A DNA stretch of 64,000 nt from Phaseolus vulgaris (GCF_000499845.2 NC_023753.2:25195899-25259898); one strand, 5' to 3'. Shown: positions 1 to 11,505, counted from the stretch's first letter. Made by a program: numbers and translations. The notes: a model not told the origin generated them from the letters alone.

Positions 1-411
1 CAGGAAAAGTTAAAACAGTGGCGAGAAAGTTAAAAGACCCGTTTTGATGAAGCAGATCGGGTGAAGCAGTGTTTAAGCCAGTAGCTGAGTTAAAGTTTGT
101 TGCTTGAGGAATGGTTTTACGCTAAGGTTAATTGCCTTAAGATTACGAGTTGTTAAAGTGATTGTTGTTTGAAGTTGAAGTGGTTCGAAGCAGTTAAGTA
201 AAAGATCGTGTCTACGAAATCGCTAAGTTAATTTCTTGAAGTAAAACACGCAAGGAAAGTTAAAGCAGTTGAAGAAGTTATAAGAGGAAAAACACAGACT
301 TTTGTCATTAAAGGTAAATATCAGTTCAGAACATATGTACGGGAAGACATAAAGTTTATTACAAGTTATACACAAAAGGAAAGTATAAAGGCAGTAGATG
401 GAGTAAATTGA
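1..411. other. Tat-A spacer downstream of the antisense gene
   Basis: Noncoding, purine-rich stretch with repeated AGTTAAAG-like words. It corresponds in inverted orientation to about 49142-49550 of Tat-B. No gene or RNA is seen. Confidence 0.6.
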
Positions 412-3062
412 TCAGTCTTCGGCGGGGACCACTTTTCCATCCACCACCTCATTATTCAGAGACACCATGCTGAGATCCAGATCGGGGAACAAGCAGGCGA
501 ACTGTTCCCGTGCAGCCTCGAATCCAGCAGCCAGAATTTGGGCGGAACTCAGATTAAGATCTTCAATTTGCTTCTTAAGCTCTTCAATCTGAGTCTTGAG
601 TTCTTCAATTTGTTCTTTCAGCCCCTTATTCTGCTGCTCCAGCTCTTCAACTTGCTTCTTGAGTTGTTCGTTGGTTTCTTGAGCCTAGAGAAGGTCTTCA
701 GCAACCTTCTTGGATTCTGCTTGCACCTTGCCCAGTTCAGCAGCAAGCTCCCCTTTTTTCTTGTTGGCTTCGTCGAGCTCAGCCATGGCGTCATCCCTCG
801 CCTTCTCCACCTTGCCAAGGAAGATCTCCCGGTCGGCTGACCTTTGCTCCAGTTTCTTCACCTTGACGGCGTCGGTTTTTATGAGAGCCTCCAGGTCAGC
901 CAACCTGACGCGATAAGGCACAATCTTGCTCTCTAGTTCGATCTTTTCTTGAGCCAGTTGCTGCACCTTATGGCGGAGTTTAGTGGCCTCCTTGCGCGCC
1001 ATCCTGAGCTCGGTGCTCATTGCGTCCTCTACTCGGGAGTGTTCAATCTCCGCGAGTGTCAGATTGAAGGACAACTTCTCCACCTCAACCCTCATGGTGC
1101 TATTCTCAGTTCTAAGGTTGAAGAGGTCGTCCTGGAGCTTCCCGGTGGAGCTCTCCACAGCTCTGGTTATGATGGCGGGGATGTCTTCTGCTATCGTCTT
1201 CAGCTTGGCAGATAAAGGCTCCCACATCCTCGTGACCTCAAGAGGGAGGTTTGCTGCTTGTAGAGGCGCTGGGTGGGCCTGTTGTTAGTTTTCGTCGCCA
1301 CCTTCTTTAGTTGGTTCTTCAGTAGGCGCTTCTGCTCGTGGTGGCGACGTCGGGGATTCGGTGATCAGAATCGGAGAGGTATGGGCAACCTCATCCCCGA
1401 TTGGAGCAACATCTGCGGCTGAGGCATTGGAAGGAGGACCCCCTCCAGCTGATACATATGGCGTGGAGGCGCTCGGGGGGTCCTCCATGAAATTTGGCTC
1501 GGGGGCCTCAACCGCAGGTGGCGCAGTTGCCAGTGGAATAGCTTGTACAGGTGAGGCAGGAGCTGCTGGAGATGGCAAAGTTGGAGGTGGGGCAGGCGTG
1601 GATGGCGGCGTTGATGTGGGAAGAGGAGGTGGTGCATGTGGTGAAGAAGGTGCCACCCTCTTCCTCTTCGTGACAAGGCCATCCTCGGTGACCTCGTCGT
1701 CTTCTTCCTCCTCCTCATGGACTACTTGGGGAGCTTTCCTCTTGGGCCTTTTGAGGACAAGTTTTTTACGTTGGGCGGCGGGTTGGACATCGGAGGGAGC
1801 TGGGCCCTTAGGTGGCGATCGGCCCTGTGCGGCGGCGATCTCCACCACCGAATTTGGTACTGTTTGAGAGCCCGTTGCCAACCCGTGGGTTCGGGCGAGC
1901 GCCCTCAATTCAGCAAGTTTGCCTTGGCCCAACATATTATCTGCATAGAGCAAAAATGCGTGGGTTAGTTCAGAGAGAAAATCAATGCATAAGGCAGTAT
2001 GCAACAACAAAGCAAATAAAGAGTGCAGAAAAATAAAACCAAAGTCTTGCGTGTAACGCACAAGACGCCCAGAAACAGTTAACAGAAGCAGTATCAAAAC
2101 AAAGGCTTAAATGTTCTAACCTATTCGAATTTCGAGTTGGTCCTCGAAGAATTCGAAGCAGATCAGGGTGGTGGTGAGGAAGGTGATGTTGGCACCCGCC
2201 ACACTCTTCCAAAAGAGGCAGAGATCTCTGTCCAACGCACCCATGCTATCAGGACTTCTGGGTCTCTTGAAGCAGCTCTTGGACTCCTTGTTCCCCTTGT
2301 TCACCCAGTACAAGGGGAAACCGTCGAGTAGGGAAGCGTCCTTATCGTTGGGGCGCACTTGGACGAACTTTCCCTTCCAGTCTTTATAGGATTGCTGGAA
2401 GATGGAGAAGATCGACCTCCCAGCAATCCCATTTAAGCTAACCCACAGGCGGTCTCCTGGGTGCTTGGCTTCAAAGAGAAACAGAAATACATCTACAGAT
2501 GCTGGCAACCCCAGATGGTCGCACATCACTTGGAACGCTCGCACAAACGCCCAGCTGTTGGGATGGAGCTGGGCGGCGGCGATGTTGAGCTCGGTGAGGA
2601 GCTCCCTCTCGAAACGAGTAAAGGGAAACTTTAGTTTCACCTTCTTGAATAGCGTTGTGTAGACGAAGCAGAAGGGCCCGTCATTGCTCGCCTTATCGTC
2701 GGCGCAAACTGGCAGGTCGGGGGGGCAAGGTAGCATGGTCATCTTCTCATCGTGCTCCTTGTGGAATGTTTGGTGAGGCTCGTCCCCCTTAGTCAATCGC
2801 AAAACTGCCCCAGCAGTGTTCACGGAAGACGTTTCCTTCAACAGGGTCGAGTTGGCCCAGGGATAGAGTTTTTTGAAGTCTGGTGGGGGGACGGGGGCTC
2901 CTCCAGTGATAGTGGAGTCGCCTGGGCCAGGTTGGGGCGGGAAGGTGCAGGCCTCTCAGCCTGGGAAGACGAAGCACCGCGTGCTCGCGATGGGTTGAGT
3001 GCTTGAGAATAGGGGTTTTGCGATGAAGGAGGAGGATTCGGGGTGATCTTTGAGCGAGTCAT
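412..3062 (-). pseudogene. Tat-A antisense gene (aORF), gypsy-type transposon domain plus coiled coil
   Basis: Two-exon gene on the strand opposite to pol. Exon 1 (3062-2121) starts at MTRSKITPN and carries the conserved domain with PFCFVYTTLFKKVKL, PNSWAFVRAFQV and DGFPLYWVNKG. Intron 1941-2120 runs from GTTAG to TATGCAG. Exon 2 (1940-412) has a basic KKLVLKRPKRK patch, an acidic HEEEEEDDE patch, a Pro-rich linker, a long heptad-rich coiled coil and the tail EVVDGKVVPAED. Breaks: a one-base shift near 2880-2910, TAA at 1285-1287 (CAA in Tat-B) and TAG at 685-687 (CAG in Tat-B). The domain resembles Pfam 'Putative gypsy type transposon'; no DDE transposase motif is seen. Function is unknown. 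Additional ORFs near the 3' end are known from Tat elements. Confidence 0.85.
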
Positions 3063-3644
3063 TGTCGAAGCTGCAAAGGAAGAAGAAAAGGAAAAATGAT
3101 CAGGGTTCGCAGAGGCTGACTCGATCATGGGAGAAGGGTGAAAAACGAACGAACGAAGGTTCGTTGCAACGATTGACGAAGCCCTAAGTTACGAGAAAGG
3201 AGAAATGGAAAAACAACCCACAACGTATGCACCAGACAGTTACAGGATGATGCGAATCGGTTAAAATGCAGGAAAAACCAGCAGAAGAAGGAAAGGAGGT
3301 ACCTTTTGACGATCAGGAAGACGATGAAGGATGCTGGTGATTCAGAATGTTGAAGAACGCTGAGAGTTTTTTGCAGGAGAAAGTTAGAGCGTTTGAGAAT
3401 ACGAAGAAAAGTGATGGAACAGTGGAGTGAAAATGGGTTTAAGGGTTTTTTCGAAATGGGTTTGGGAAGCACAAACGGTAACTGAAGGTAACCGTTGATG
3501 AAGCCACGTGTCGAGCGATAGGTGAGGGGTTTGGTGGAGCGTCAGAGAAGCAGAAAGTACAACCGCTTGGAATTCTGCGTCAGTGCCACGTAGACCAGTG
3601 TTGACGTGACTCTTTCAGTCTTTTCGCTGGACAAGTCTTCGCTT
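3063..3644 (-). promoter_or_regulatory. Upstream region of the Tat-A antisense gene with 5'-UTR intron
   Basis: On the minus strand a donor AAAAG|GTACC and an acceptor TTTGCAG|CTTCG bound an apparent 5'-UTR intron at 3071-3302, ending 8 nt before the start codon. The equivalent intron occurs in B, F, G and H. The stretch between the intron and the PPT is the likely antisense promoter. No clear TATA box was identified. Confidence 0.65.
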
Positions 3645-3660
3645 AAGACTGGGGGGCTTG
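3645..3660 (+). promoter_or_regulatory. Tat-A polypurine tract
   Basis: AAGACTGGGGGGCTTG lies directly before the LTR start TGTACCGCCC. The near-identical tract abuts the 3' LTR in B, F, G and H. It would prime plus-strand synthesis. Confidence 0.85.
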
Positions 3661-4458
3661 TGTACCGCCCTGGTAGTCGGAAGTGATGACGTGGCACCAA
3701 GCCACAGAGTAGGCGTGTGGACAAGGCGCTAGAGTTGCAAAAGGGAAGGAAGTCGGGGGCTTCGTGTAATCGCCAGTTATTAAGTTGGCGTGCTCCGATC
3801 TCCAGCATACCAGGCGATCGCCCAATTGAAGATGAAGTCGCCAGATGATAAACTCGGGCGACCCAGTGATTGGAGATCGCCAGAACAAGCACATCGCCGA
3901 AGATGAAGGTGGTGCAGATTATGAAGGCGGCCGGCGAGACCACAGGGAAGGTGTACGAGAGCACCCTAACTCGCCAATTCCAGTAGAGATCGCGCTCCCA
4001 AGTTAGCTATGCACTGGGCAGTACCATGCATAAGTAACTTAGCCAAAAGGAGAGTCAGAAGCAGCGCCCAAGTCAAGGAGGCTCCAGATGGTGGCACGTG
4101 TACGACTGGATGCGAGCCACGTGTCCAGGTCTGTAACTGCCAGGAGAGAGAAAGTGACCAGGTATATAAGAGTTCTCAACGAACTTTCTGAGGTATGCAC
4201 GTTCAGATTACACTCTTTACGCTTGCGAGTTATAGAGCTGACTGTGAGAGAGAATTTGCACGGTTCCTGTTCCTAGTTTCCTCTTAGTATTTGGTGATTC
4301 GGTCACTGACTTGGGCGTTGGAGTGCGATCGGCCGCAGCGGCGCCGCTCTGTTCTTTTGCAGGTTCTTGAGGTGGATCTCGAAGAAGGACGGAGGTTTGA
4401 AGCGGTGCACACGTCGATCCTTTGATGAGGCAGTTTCCAGCGTTCTGGTCAACAGGCA
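3661..4458 (+). repeat. Tat-A 3' LTR
   Basis: Begins TGTACCGCCCTGG after the PPT and ends near AACAGGCA. It aligns in inverted orientation with the Tat-B LTRs at 45146-45919 and 56351-57171. The right edge is approximate because the homologous B LTR ends a few bases later in GGATCA. It contains CACGTG-type boxes and a TATA box. Confidence 0.8.
4163..4170 (+). promoter_or_regulatory. TATA box in the Tat-A LTR
   Basis: TATATAAG lies about 500 bp into the LTR, followed by the presumed R/U5 part. This is the position expected for the LTR promoter. Confidence 0.5.
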
Positions 4459-5219
4459 GTCTCCCTTTGCTATTTTCCAATTCCAAATTGATTTGTTTCT
4501 TTGCTTTAAAATTTGTTGACCTTTTTGATTGGTGAAAAAATAAATTTCAAAAGCGGTGCTAGATTAAGTTGGAGCTAACCTTTGTGGTGAGTCCATTGTC
4601 ACTTAGTAGGTGCTATTTTGAAGATCTAAATTGAATATTTGTGGGAGGTTGAACAAGAGTTTAGCAGCAAGTGAGTTTACAAAAATACACAAAGATTGGG
4701 TGTCAATAACAAGAGCAACAACAAAAAGGAGTGCCAACAAGCAAAAGAAGAACATAGAATAGGATCTCTAATTTTTGTCAATTCAATTTGTCATTTGTTT
4801 GAGTTTTAATTGCGTTAAACTTGATTAATTAGTGAAATAATTACGCATAAGACGGTGAGTGTGTCTTCAATGGTTCTAAGTTCCTAGAAGCCTCACCATA
4901 GGATTCGTCTAGCTTAAAAGCTTTCTAGTTAGCTACCTTTAATTGTGTTTTTGTTAATTGCTTTGCATTGTTTACTTGCTTTGTATTGTTTAATTGCTTT
5001 ACATTCTTCTTGCATAAAATTGTGTTTTTCATCCTTAATTGTGATCTAAGTGAATTACTTAGAAAAAGATTTGTGAAAAGTCTTGAGGGATAGATTCTGG
5101 CAAGGAAAGGCTTGGTACTTAAGAGATCCAAGTGATCCACCTCCCTTTCCTGGGAAGCTACCTTCATTACTCTTCTTCTCTTTTTTGGGGTAAATTACTT
5201 ACAACACATAGCTTTAACC
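4459..5219 (+). other. Leader of chromovirus-like element C1 (3' part)
   Basis: AT-rich untranslated leader between the Tat-A insertion and the C1 gag start. It has T-rich tracts and small-word repeats (GTTTAATTGCTTTGCATTG-like at 4940-5010). The 5' LTR, PBS and first part of the leader lie left of the window, beyond Tat-A. No gene is seen. Confidence 0.65.
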
Positions 5220-5680
5220 ATGTCTTCTCATTCTCGTCATTCTAATGAAAGTGAAGGAGAGTCTGTCAAATCTCTTTTGAAAAAAATAGCACAAGACGTT
5301 CAAGCACTTTCAAATAGACAATTGCAACATGAGACCCTACTCAAAGAAAGGGATGCTCAATTTGCTTTGGTACAAGATGAGTGGAAAATGGTTAAAGAAA
5401 GAGATGATTACACCAAATCCAAAAAGAGTTCTCATGCATCTAGTTCTTCACATTCTAGGGCATCTAGTGAGAATGAGAGTGAAAGTCCACTTGAAGGGGA
5501 TTTATTAGTTGTGAGAAGACTTCTTGGACAAGTTTCACAACCTTTTGATGAAAGTCAAAGGGAAAATATTTTCCATACAAGATGTCTCATTCAAAACAAC
5601 ATTTGTTCCTTAATAGTGGATGCGGGTAGTTGTGCTAATGTGGCTAGTACAAGAGTAGTAGATAAACTTGGATTGCCTAC
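5220..5680 (+). pseudogene. C1 gag N-terminus fused by deletion to the protease N-terminus
   Basis: ATG at 5220 opens a frame starting MSSHSRHSNESEG, a hydrophilic Ser-rich gag N-terminus with KERD repeats. After about 85 residues it jumps to the segment typical of the gag/protease junction (RRLLGQ, FHTRCLIQNN, LIVDAGSCANVAS). VDAGSC is the aspartic-protease site. The central gag capsid region is missing, so an internal deletion is inferred. The frame stops being C1 at 5680, where C2 is inserted after TGCCTAC. The C1 protease resumes at 60286 after a second CCTAC. Confidence 0.75.
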
Positions 5681-5853
5681 TGATATGATTCCAATAGCAC
5701 ACTTTGAATGATTCTTGACATTCTTAGGAATCATCTTGAGTTGGATATGAGATAGGCACTTTATCATAGAATTGGATCGAGGTTCTATGAACAAGAACTC
5801 ACCAAAACTAGTGCCAAAACACAAACTCATATGGACACAAACACAAACTCATA
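5681..5853 (-). repeat. Inverted LTR-end fragment at the left edge of C2
   Basis: Positions 5681 to about 5833 are the reverse complement of the last ~150 bp of the C2 LTR (compare 6742-6894), starting exactly at the LTR terminus (TGATATGATTCC). About 20 bp of duplicated ACACAAACTCATATG-like sequence follow, then the normal 5' LTR start at 5854. The fragment lies inside the CCTAC duplication, so it was part of the integrated molecule or arose very soon after. Confidence 0.8.
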
Positions 5854-6894
5854 TGATGGAGATCAAGCTCAAGTGGACATGGAGGCCAATCATCAAGAGC
5901 AAGAAGAGGTTGAGGCTCAAATGGAGGACGCCCATGGAGGTCAAAGCCCACCTCAAAGGCTTACAAGAAGCATGTTCAAAGCTTTAGGAGCTAGGGGACG
6001 TTTATTTTCTCTTTTTGTAATTTCTTTGGTTGAAGGTGCTTAAAGGGAAACATTAGAAACCTCTATTGTTAAAGCATCTTTTAGTCTTTAGTTAGGAGTC
6101 TTAGGAGGGGGGTGCGTTAGTAGATAGGTGTAGGAGTAAATAAGGAGGTGCCAAAGTGAGAGAAGAGATCACAGCTTCCTCATGACTTGGTTTAGGCGCC
6201 GGTTGCATTTGTTTTTAGGAGGGAATTTTGAATTCTCTTAGCTTGATTTTCAGCACCTCTAGGCTATAAATAAAGGTGCTGCCCTTGTACATTGCAGATT
6301 TGAAAATTGATTAGAGAAACTATACTCAATTTTTGAGAGAGCATTGGAGAGCTTTGTGCCTTCCTCATTAGTCTTATCTTGAGAGTTTCCATGGTTACCT
6401 CAAGTGGCGGCTTGCACACTCATCTTGGAGTCACCATCCTCTAAGTGGCGTGATCATCCAACCATTCCTCCATCTTCATGAGCTTTCTCTTCTCCTTCCT
6501 TCCTTCTCTTTCAATTGTTCATGTCTTAGCTTGCTTCTCTTGAATTTCTGTTCGGCATTTTCATTTCTTATGAGCTTAGCTTCGGTTCATTTGTTTATTT
6601 GTTGTTCTTCATGATTTCTTCTTCATTTCTAGTCTTTTGTTCGGTGCATTTCTGTTTTTGTGTTGTTTAAATCGGTGCCTTTGCCTTTTCTTCCATTTCA
6701 ATCGGTTCAATTTGACAAAACATGGAACTTCCATATGAGTTTGGGTTTTGGTACTAGTCTTGGTGAGTTCTTGTTCATAGAACCTTGATCCAATTCTATG
6801 ATAAAGTGCCTATCTCATATCCAACTCAAGATGATTCCTAAGAATGTCAAGAATCATTCAAAGTGTGTTATTGGAATCATATCATGTGGTATCA
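5854..6894 (+). repeat. C2 5' LTR
   Basis: Starts TGATGGAGATCAAG and ends GGAATCATATCA, followed after 2 bp by TGGTATCA. It pairs with the 3' LTR at 58064-60285 (less S2); I count about 16 substitutions in ~1030 aligned bases. The first ~190 bp carry the C-terminal pol codons (LTRSMFKALG... frame), because in this family pol runs into the LTR. Confidence 0.88.
6265..6273 (+). promoter_or_regulatory. TATA box in the C2 5' LTR
   Basis: TATAAATAA sits mid-LTR before the GGTGCTGCCC segment. The same box is at about 58476 in the 3' LTR and in the C1 LTR. Confidence 0.55.
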
Positions 6895-6896
6895 AG

Positions 6897-6908
6897 AGTT
6901 TAGGTGTG
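6897..6908 (+). promoter_or_regulatory. C2 primer binding site (initiator tRNA-Met type)
   Basis: TGGTATCAAGAG lies 2 bp after the LTR end and matches the usual TGGTATCAGAG site for initiator tRNA-Met, with an A insertion. Confidence 0.8.
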
Positions 6909-7149
6909 TTCTTGTTTAATTTTTGAGTTGTGTTGCACTTTATTTGAAGAGCTCTTTAATTTCTTGCAATTTACGTTTCTATTTTAGGCTTATTTGAGTT
7001 TTCTTGCTGTTTTCTTTATGTTGCCTATCATATGTTTGAGTATTTTCCTTTTTGAATCCATACAAGTTTTGTCTTAGTCTTGTTTTTCCATAATTGTCAT
7101 CACTTCTTGTAGTACTTTTATTGATTTTCTTGTTTCTTGCTTTAGTGTC
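6909..7149 (+). other. C2 leader, first part
   Basis: T-rich noncoding leader, broken at GTGTC (7145-7149) by Tat-F and resumed at 43641. No coding sequence is seen. Confidence 0.7.
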
Positions 7150-8244
7150 TGTACCGTCCCGTCCCCGGGCGTTGACCAAATGTCAAAGTCAAGACATGGT
7201 GGAACCCCTCCAGGGACCCATGGAAGAAGGTCAACAGGTTGACCGCTCGAGTCATCGCCTTGCTGAGGCATCGCCTAAGTAAGGTGTCGCCCAAGAGAGG
7301 CATCGCCTAAGTAAGGCGTCGCCCAAGAGAGGCATCGCCAAACAAGTGTACCGCAAAGTTAAAGCATTGCCAAGCTAAGACATCGCAAGGAGGCTTCGGG
7401 CCTCGACAGTTCAGAACAGTAACAAAGGGAAGAGAAAGGTGGCTTCAAGACCATAAGTTCTAGTACCAGTAGGGGGTAAACCTGACTCATGAAGTACCCA
7501 AGCCACTGCTGGGAGACCCTGGGACAGATACGACCCATGAGAGGGCCACGACCAGGGGAGAACCACGTGTATGGTACGAGAGAAAGGTAGATACACTCCC
7601 AGGGCGAGTGACTAGTAATCGGGGCGCATGAGTTAGCACCCAAAAAGTCAACCCACGTGACAGAAGCACTTCGTAGAAAAGAGGGCTCACACGATGGAAA
7701 AACCCTAAGTTGGGTGGCGGCGCTGTGGGACCCTCTGCACAGAATAAAAGATCAAGTCAGAAGGGTACGTGGCAATACCCACATGCTCATAAAAAGTTTC
7801 AGGGAAAGTTTGCCAAGGTACGCGTTAATTCAGTTAAGATTCGAATGTTCCAAGGAATGTTTTGATACGCCTTCAATGCGCTTTAACGCGCTTTAAAGAT
7901 TAAAGGTGTATAAAAAGGGACCTTGGGGCATTGGAAAAGGGACCGAGTTTTAACCTAATACACAGAGATACACAGAGAAAACCCTAGTTGTCTTCGTGGC
8001 ACACTCACAGTGAGCACAAGGCAATTATGGCAACACAGTTCTAGTCACACAGTTTCAGTTATTCAGTGCAGTTTGTTTTTTGATGGTTCTCGCCAGCTGA
8101 CTTGATCGTCGGAGTGCAAACGGCCGTGAGGGCGCCCCTTTGTGCACTTCTCTTTTCAGGTGCCTTTGACGGAGCAAACGAAGGTGCCCTAGCTCGCAAG
8201 GACAAGCCACGCGCAAAGACGATCCCGGTCAACCGGTCGAAACA
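7150..8244 (+). repeat. Tat-F 5' LTR
   Basis: TGTACCGTCCCGTCCCC at the start, GGTCGAAACA at the end, then the PBS. About 110 bp in is a run of GGCATCGCC/GGCGTCGCC units (7265-7345), which is expanded in the 3' LTR. Confidence 0.9.
7909..7916 (+). promoter_or_regulatory. TATA box in the Tat-F 5' LTR
   Basis: TATAAAAA followed by GGGACC. The same sequence is in the 3' LTR at 43305-43312. Confidence 0.6.
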
Positions 8245-8264
8245 TTTGGCGCCCACCGTGGGGC
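8245..8264 (+). promoter_or_regulatory. Tat-F primer binding site
   Basis: TGGCGCCCACCGTGGGG begins 2 bp after the LTR end. The same site follows the 5' LTR of H and G, and in altered form B. The primer tRNA is not identified here. Confidence 0.75.
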
Positions 8265-8350
8265 TCGATCTAAATCATCAGTCCCACCGCACAAGATTCT
8301 CAGTTCCAGCTCTTAATACTCAGATAAGTTAAGAAAATTTCCAGAGAACC

Positions 8351-9640
8351 ATGACTACGAGACCAGCACGCGCTAGGAGTGAAGAAATGACCATGCAACA
8401 ACTTATGGGCATGATGCAATGGCTGCAGGACGCAATGGCGGCCTCAAAGGTAGAACAGGATCGCATGCGAGCAGATCTTGCAACCTCTCAAGCAAGAAAC
8501 GATGAACTCCACCGTACCAACGAGGAGTTGCACCGTGGGTGGCGCGGCAGAGATGAACCTGAAGCCGCATCCCCACCTAGGGAATTCACGACACCATTCT
8601 CGCAGGCAATCCTGGAGACGGCGATACCCAGTAGGTTTACAGGGCCCAAGGTGACCTTCACAGGGGTGGAGGATCCTGAGGCACACCTCACAGCGTTCCA
8701 CACGCAGATGTTGCTGGTAGGCGGTTCTGACGCCGCAAGGTGCAAGCTTTTCATGAGCACGCTGACGGGAATGGCTATGGATTGGTTCATCAGTCTTCCA
8801 GAGGGCCACATCACATCTTTCGCCCAGCTCTCGCGGCTGTTCAGAGAACAATATTTGGCCAACAGAGCCCCAACCCCAGTTTCGTACGATCTTTTCGACA
8901 TGAAACAATTCCAAGGTGAGAACCTGAAGGAATACATAAGCCGCTTTGGAGCACAAGTGGTGAAGGTGGGTACTACCGATGAACCCATGTTGTATACGCA
9001 TTCAGGAAGGGAGTGCGACCCGGGTCTTTTGGTAAGTGGCTTAATTGCAGGCTTCCCAAGATCTTTGTTGAAGTAAGGCGACGAGCGTTGGAGCACATTG
9101 CCTTAGAGGGTCAGGCATACGAGAAGTGCATACCTGCTGCACTTGCACGACCAAGGGCGCAGATACGCACACAACCCGCTAGGGTCCACGAAGCTGCCAC
9201 GGAAAGAAGGAACCCAGACAGAAAGCGCACCTACGAGGCGAGGAGGGCCCCGCCAAGGACCCGAGCTGAAGGAAGGAGAGAGGGGAGTAGACCGCTGAGG
9301 CACAAATTTGTGGTGGAGCTCAAAAACGTCATCGTTGTGCCCAACATAGCAGACAGGTTGAGGCCACCAGCGAAGTCCAATAAAATTCTGGGTCCCCACA
9401 AGGAGTCGTGGTGTGAATTCCACGAAGCATTTGGACATCATATCAACAACTGTTTGGCGCTGGGCTACCAACTGGATGAGCTTGTGAAGAGTGGCTTCCT
9501 AAAGGATTACCTCGTAGGATCCCCTACAACGGCAGCCACGACAGTACAAGAGGAGGGCCAGGCACACGAGATGCTAGTCCATGGAGAGGTTCACACCATT
9601 TCTGGTGGATTTTCTGGTGGGGGGCCCACTGCCTCTCAAC
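8351..9640 (+). pseudogene. Tat-F gag
   Basis: Starts MTTRPARARSEEMTMQQL with a short N-terminal coiled coil (ARNDELHRTNEELH), then the retrotransposon gag domain (about residues 95-215: FTGVEDPEAHLTAFHTQ, MDWFISLPEGHITSF, EQYLANRAP). A frameshift near 9000-9012 moves the rest into another frame (9013 on). A zinc knuckle variant follows, WCEFHEAFGHHINNC (Cx2Hx4Hx4C). The start is supported by its position about 100 bp after the PBS and by the similar start in H. The protein would form the virus-like particle. Confidence 0.85.
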
Positions 9641-10536
9641 AAAAAAAGTATGTGAGGTCAGTAAATTCAGTGGCAGAAGAATTTCCAAACGACCCTTGGG
9701 AATCAGACCTTGTATTCACAAGGGCTGACCTACGGGATGTCGTCCCGCATGACAATGACCCCGTGGTCATTTCAGTAGTTACAGGAGGAAGAAAAGTACA
9801 TAGGGTTCTCGTTGACTAGGGCAGTTCCGCAGATGTCATGTTCTGGGCAACCTTCAACAAGCTACAGTTGTCCCCGGACCTCTTGAGACCCTACACCGGA
9901 TGCTTGTACGAGTTTGCAGATAATCCAGTGGAGGTACGTGGGTAGTTGGAGCTAAGAACGACGTTCACTGATGGAACGACGTCACGTACCAAAAGTATCC
10001 GGTACCTGGTGGTTAACGCCAACTCAGCCTATAACATTTTATTGGGCAGACCCGCCTTAAACATATTGAGGGCAGTACCTTCCACTCGCCACATGAAGAT
10101 GAAGTTGCCAGACCTTAGCAGCAAGGTGATAGTCATCAAGTCAGACCAGGAAGAAGCCCGAAAGTGCTATGAGAATAGTTTGAAAACAAAGAGAGGCATG
10201 GTAATGGTAATTGAACGACCTCTCGTTTCAGGCCCGGCAACAGAGCTAGGACCCATAGAAGAGGCGACGCCCACAGAGTCCATGCCCGACGACGCTTTAC
10301 CTATAGAGGCGATGCCCGTGGATGACGTATGCACAAAGGGAAGACGCTGCGGCACCTTGCCTGTGGAAGGAGAGTCAAAGGAGGCGACGCCCGAGGAGGC
10401 GACGCCCATGGAAGAGGACCCCATAAACGAGTCTCGCCCGGAAGGCGTGCAACATGATCAGCCCCAGCCAGAGGACAACGCGGGGGAAAGTCAGATAGGA
10501 GGCAAGGCATTCAAATTAGGACGCCACTTGAGCTAG
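9641..10536 (+). pseudogene. Tat-F protease and acidic EATP linker
   Basis: Same frame as the gag 3' part. The protease active site reads VLVD-stop-GSSAD: TAG at 9817-9819 replaces the CAG seen in G and H. A second TAG at 9943-9945 and a third at 10534-10536 also stand where homologues have CAG. After the protease comes a Pro/Glu/Thr-rich linker with EEATP repeats (about 10260-10440) leading to RT. G has a similar linker. Confidence 0.85.
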
Positions 10537-11505
10537 GAAGAATGAAGGAAGGTAAAGGCGGTGATCTCGCGGCACTTAGACGCATTCGCATGGACCGCGG
10601 CAGACATGCCAGGTATCGACCCGGATTTCTTATCCCATCGCCTTACCCTGGACACAAAGGCCCGCCCCTGCGGCAGAGAAGAAGGAAGTTCAATGAGGAG
10701 CGATGCCTCGTCATAAAGGAAGAGACTTAGAAGCTGCTGAACGCTGGGCACATCAGGGAGATACAATACCCGGAGTGGCTGGCCAAAGTAGTCCTCGTCA
10801 AGAAGGCAAATGGGAAGTGGAGGATGTGCGTAGACTTCACAGATCTGAACAAGGCATGCCCAAAGGATTCATACCCACTCCCCAACATTGACACCTTAGT
10901 AGACAGTGCCTTGGGCTGCAAGATGCTGAGTTTCTTGGATGCATTCTCAGGTTATAATCAGATCAAAATGCATCCCAGGGACAAAAGCAAAACGGCGTTT
11001 ATGACAGATACATGTAGCTACTGTTATAAGGTAATGCCATTTGGTTTGAAAAATGCAAGCGCCACCTACCAGAGATTGATGGACAAAATCCTTGCACCGA
11101 TGCTAGGAAGGAATGTGCAGGCCTACGTCGACGACATGGTGGTGACCTCAGACGAGAGGGGCCGACACACAGCTGATCTGGAAGAGTTGTTCGCTACCAT
11201 ATCGAAGTATCACCTAAAGTTGAACCCAGAAAAGTGCATCTTTGGTGTAGAGGCAGGAAAGTTCCTGGGTTTCATGCTCACGGAAAGGGGAATAGAAGCG
11301 AATCCTGACAAGTGTGCAACCATCATCGCCATGAGGATCCCAACTTCAGTGAAGGAGGTTCAACAACTGACGGGGCGAATGGCAGCATTGTCAAGATTCG
11401 TATCAGCTGGTGGGGAAAAGGGGCACCACTATTTCCAATGCCTCAAGAGGAATAGTCGTTTTACGTGGACAGACGAGTGCGAAGCAGCGTTCCTCAAGCT
11501 GAAGG
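10537..11505 (+). pseudogene. Tat-F reverse transcriptase
   Basis: RT with HLDAFAW upstream, KWRMCVDFTDLNKACPKDSY, FLDAFSGYNQIKMH (first catalytic Asp), MPFGLKNASATYQ and YVDDMVVTS (catalytic pair). Damage: TGA at about 10543, a frameshift near 10665, and TAG at 10728-10730 for a Gln codon. It is cut at 11505 by S1 (duplication GAAGG) and continues at 12475 with the C-terminal RT/RNase H connection. Confidence 0.88.

Larger units (their letters stand above)
1..4458 (+). mobile_element. Tat-A: 3' portion of a Ty3/gypsy Tat element
   Basis: The window opens inside this element, in the spacer between pol and its antisense gene. What follows is the antisense gene (412-3062), a PPT and a 3' LTR, so the element is plus-oriented and its gag-pol lies to the left of the window. 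The same order occurs in inverted orientation in Tat-B (45146-57171), whose LTR and antisense gene are close relatives. It sits in the leader of C1, because typical leader sequence and then the gag start of C1 follow at 4459. The target duplication cannot be checked because the left end is missing. Confidence 0.85.

Noticed and set aside
2116..2841. Reading the antisense protein as a DDE transposase
   Set aside because: The Pfam-style name includes transposon, but no DDE motif, terminal inverted repeats or transposase fold signature is seen, and the gene always sits inside Tat LTR elements.
6897..6908. tRNA gene
   Set aside because: Only the short primer-binding complement is present; no tRNA-length cloverleaf was recognised in the window.
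8102..8332. Small frames across the LTR/PBS junctions (also 14008-14262 and 36586-37134)
   Set aside because: They cross LTR, PBS and leader boundaries and have no conserved product.
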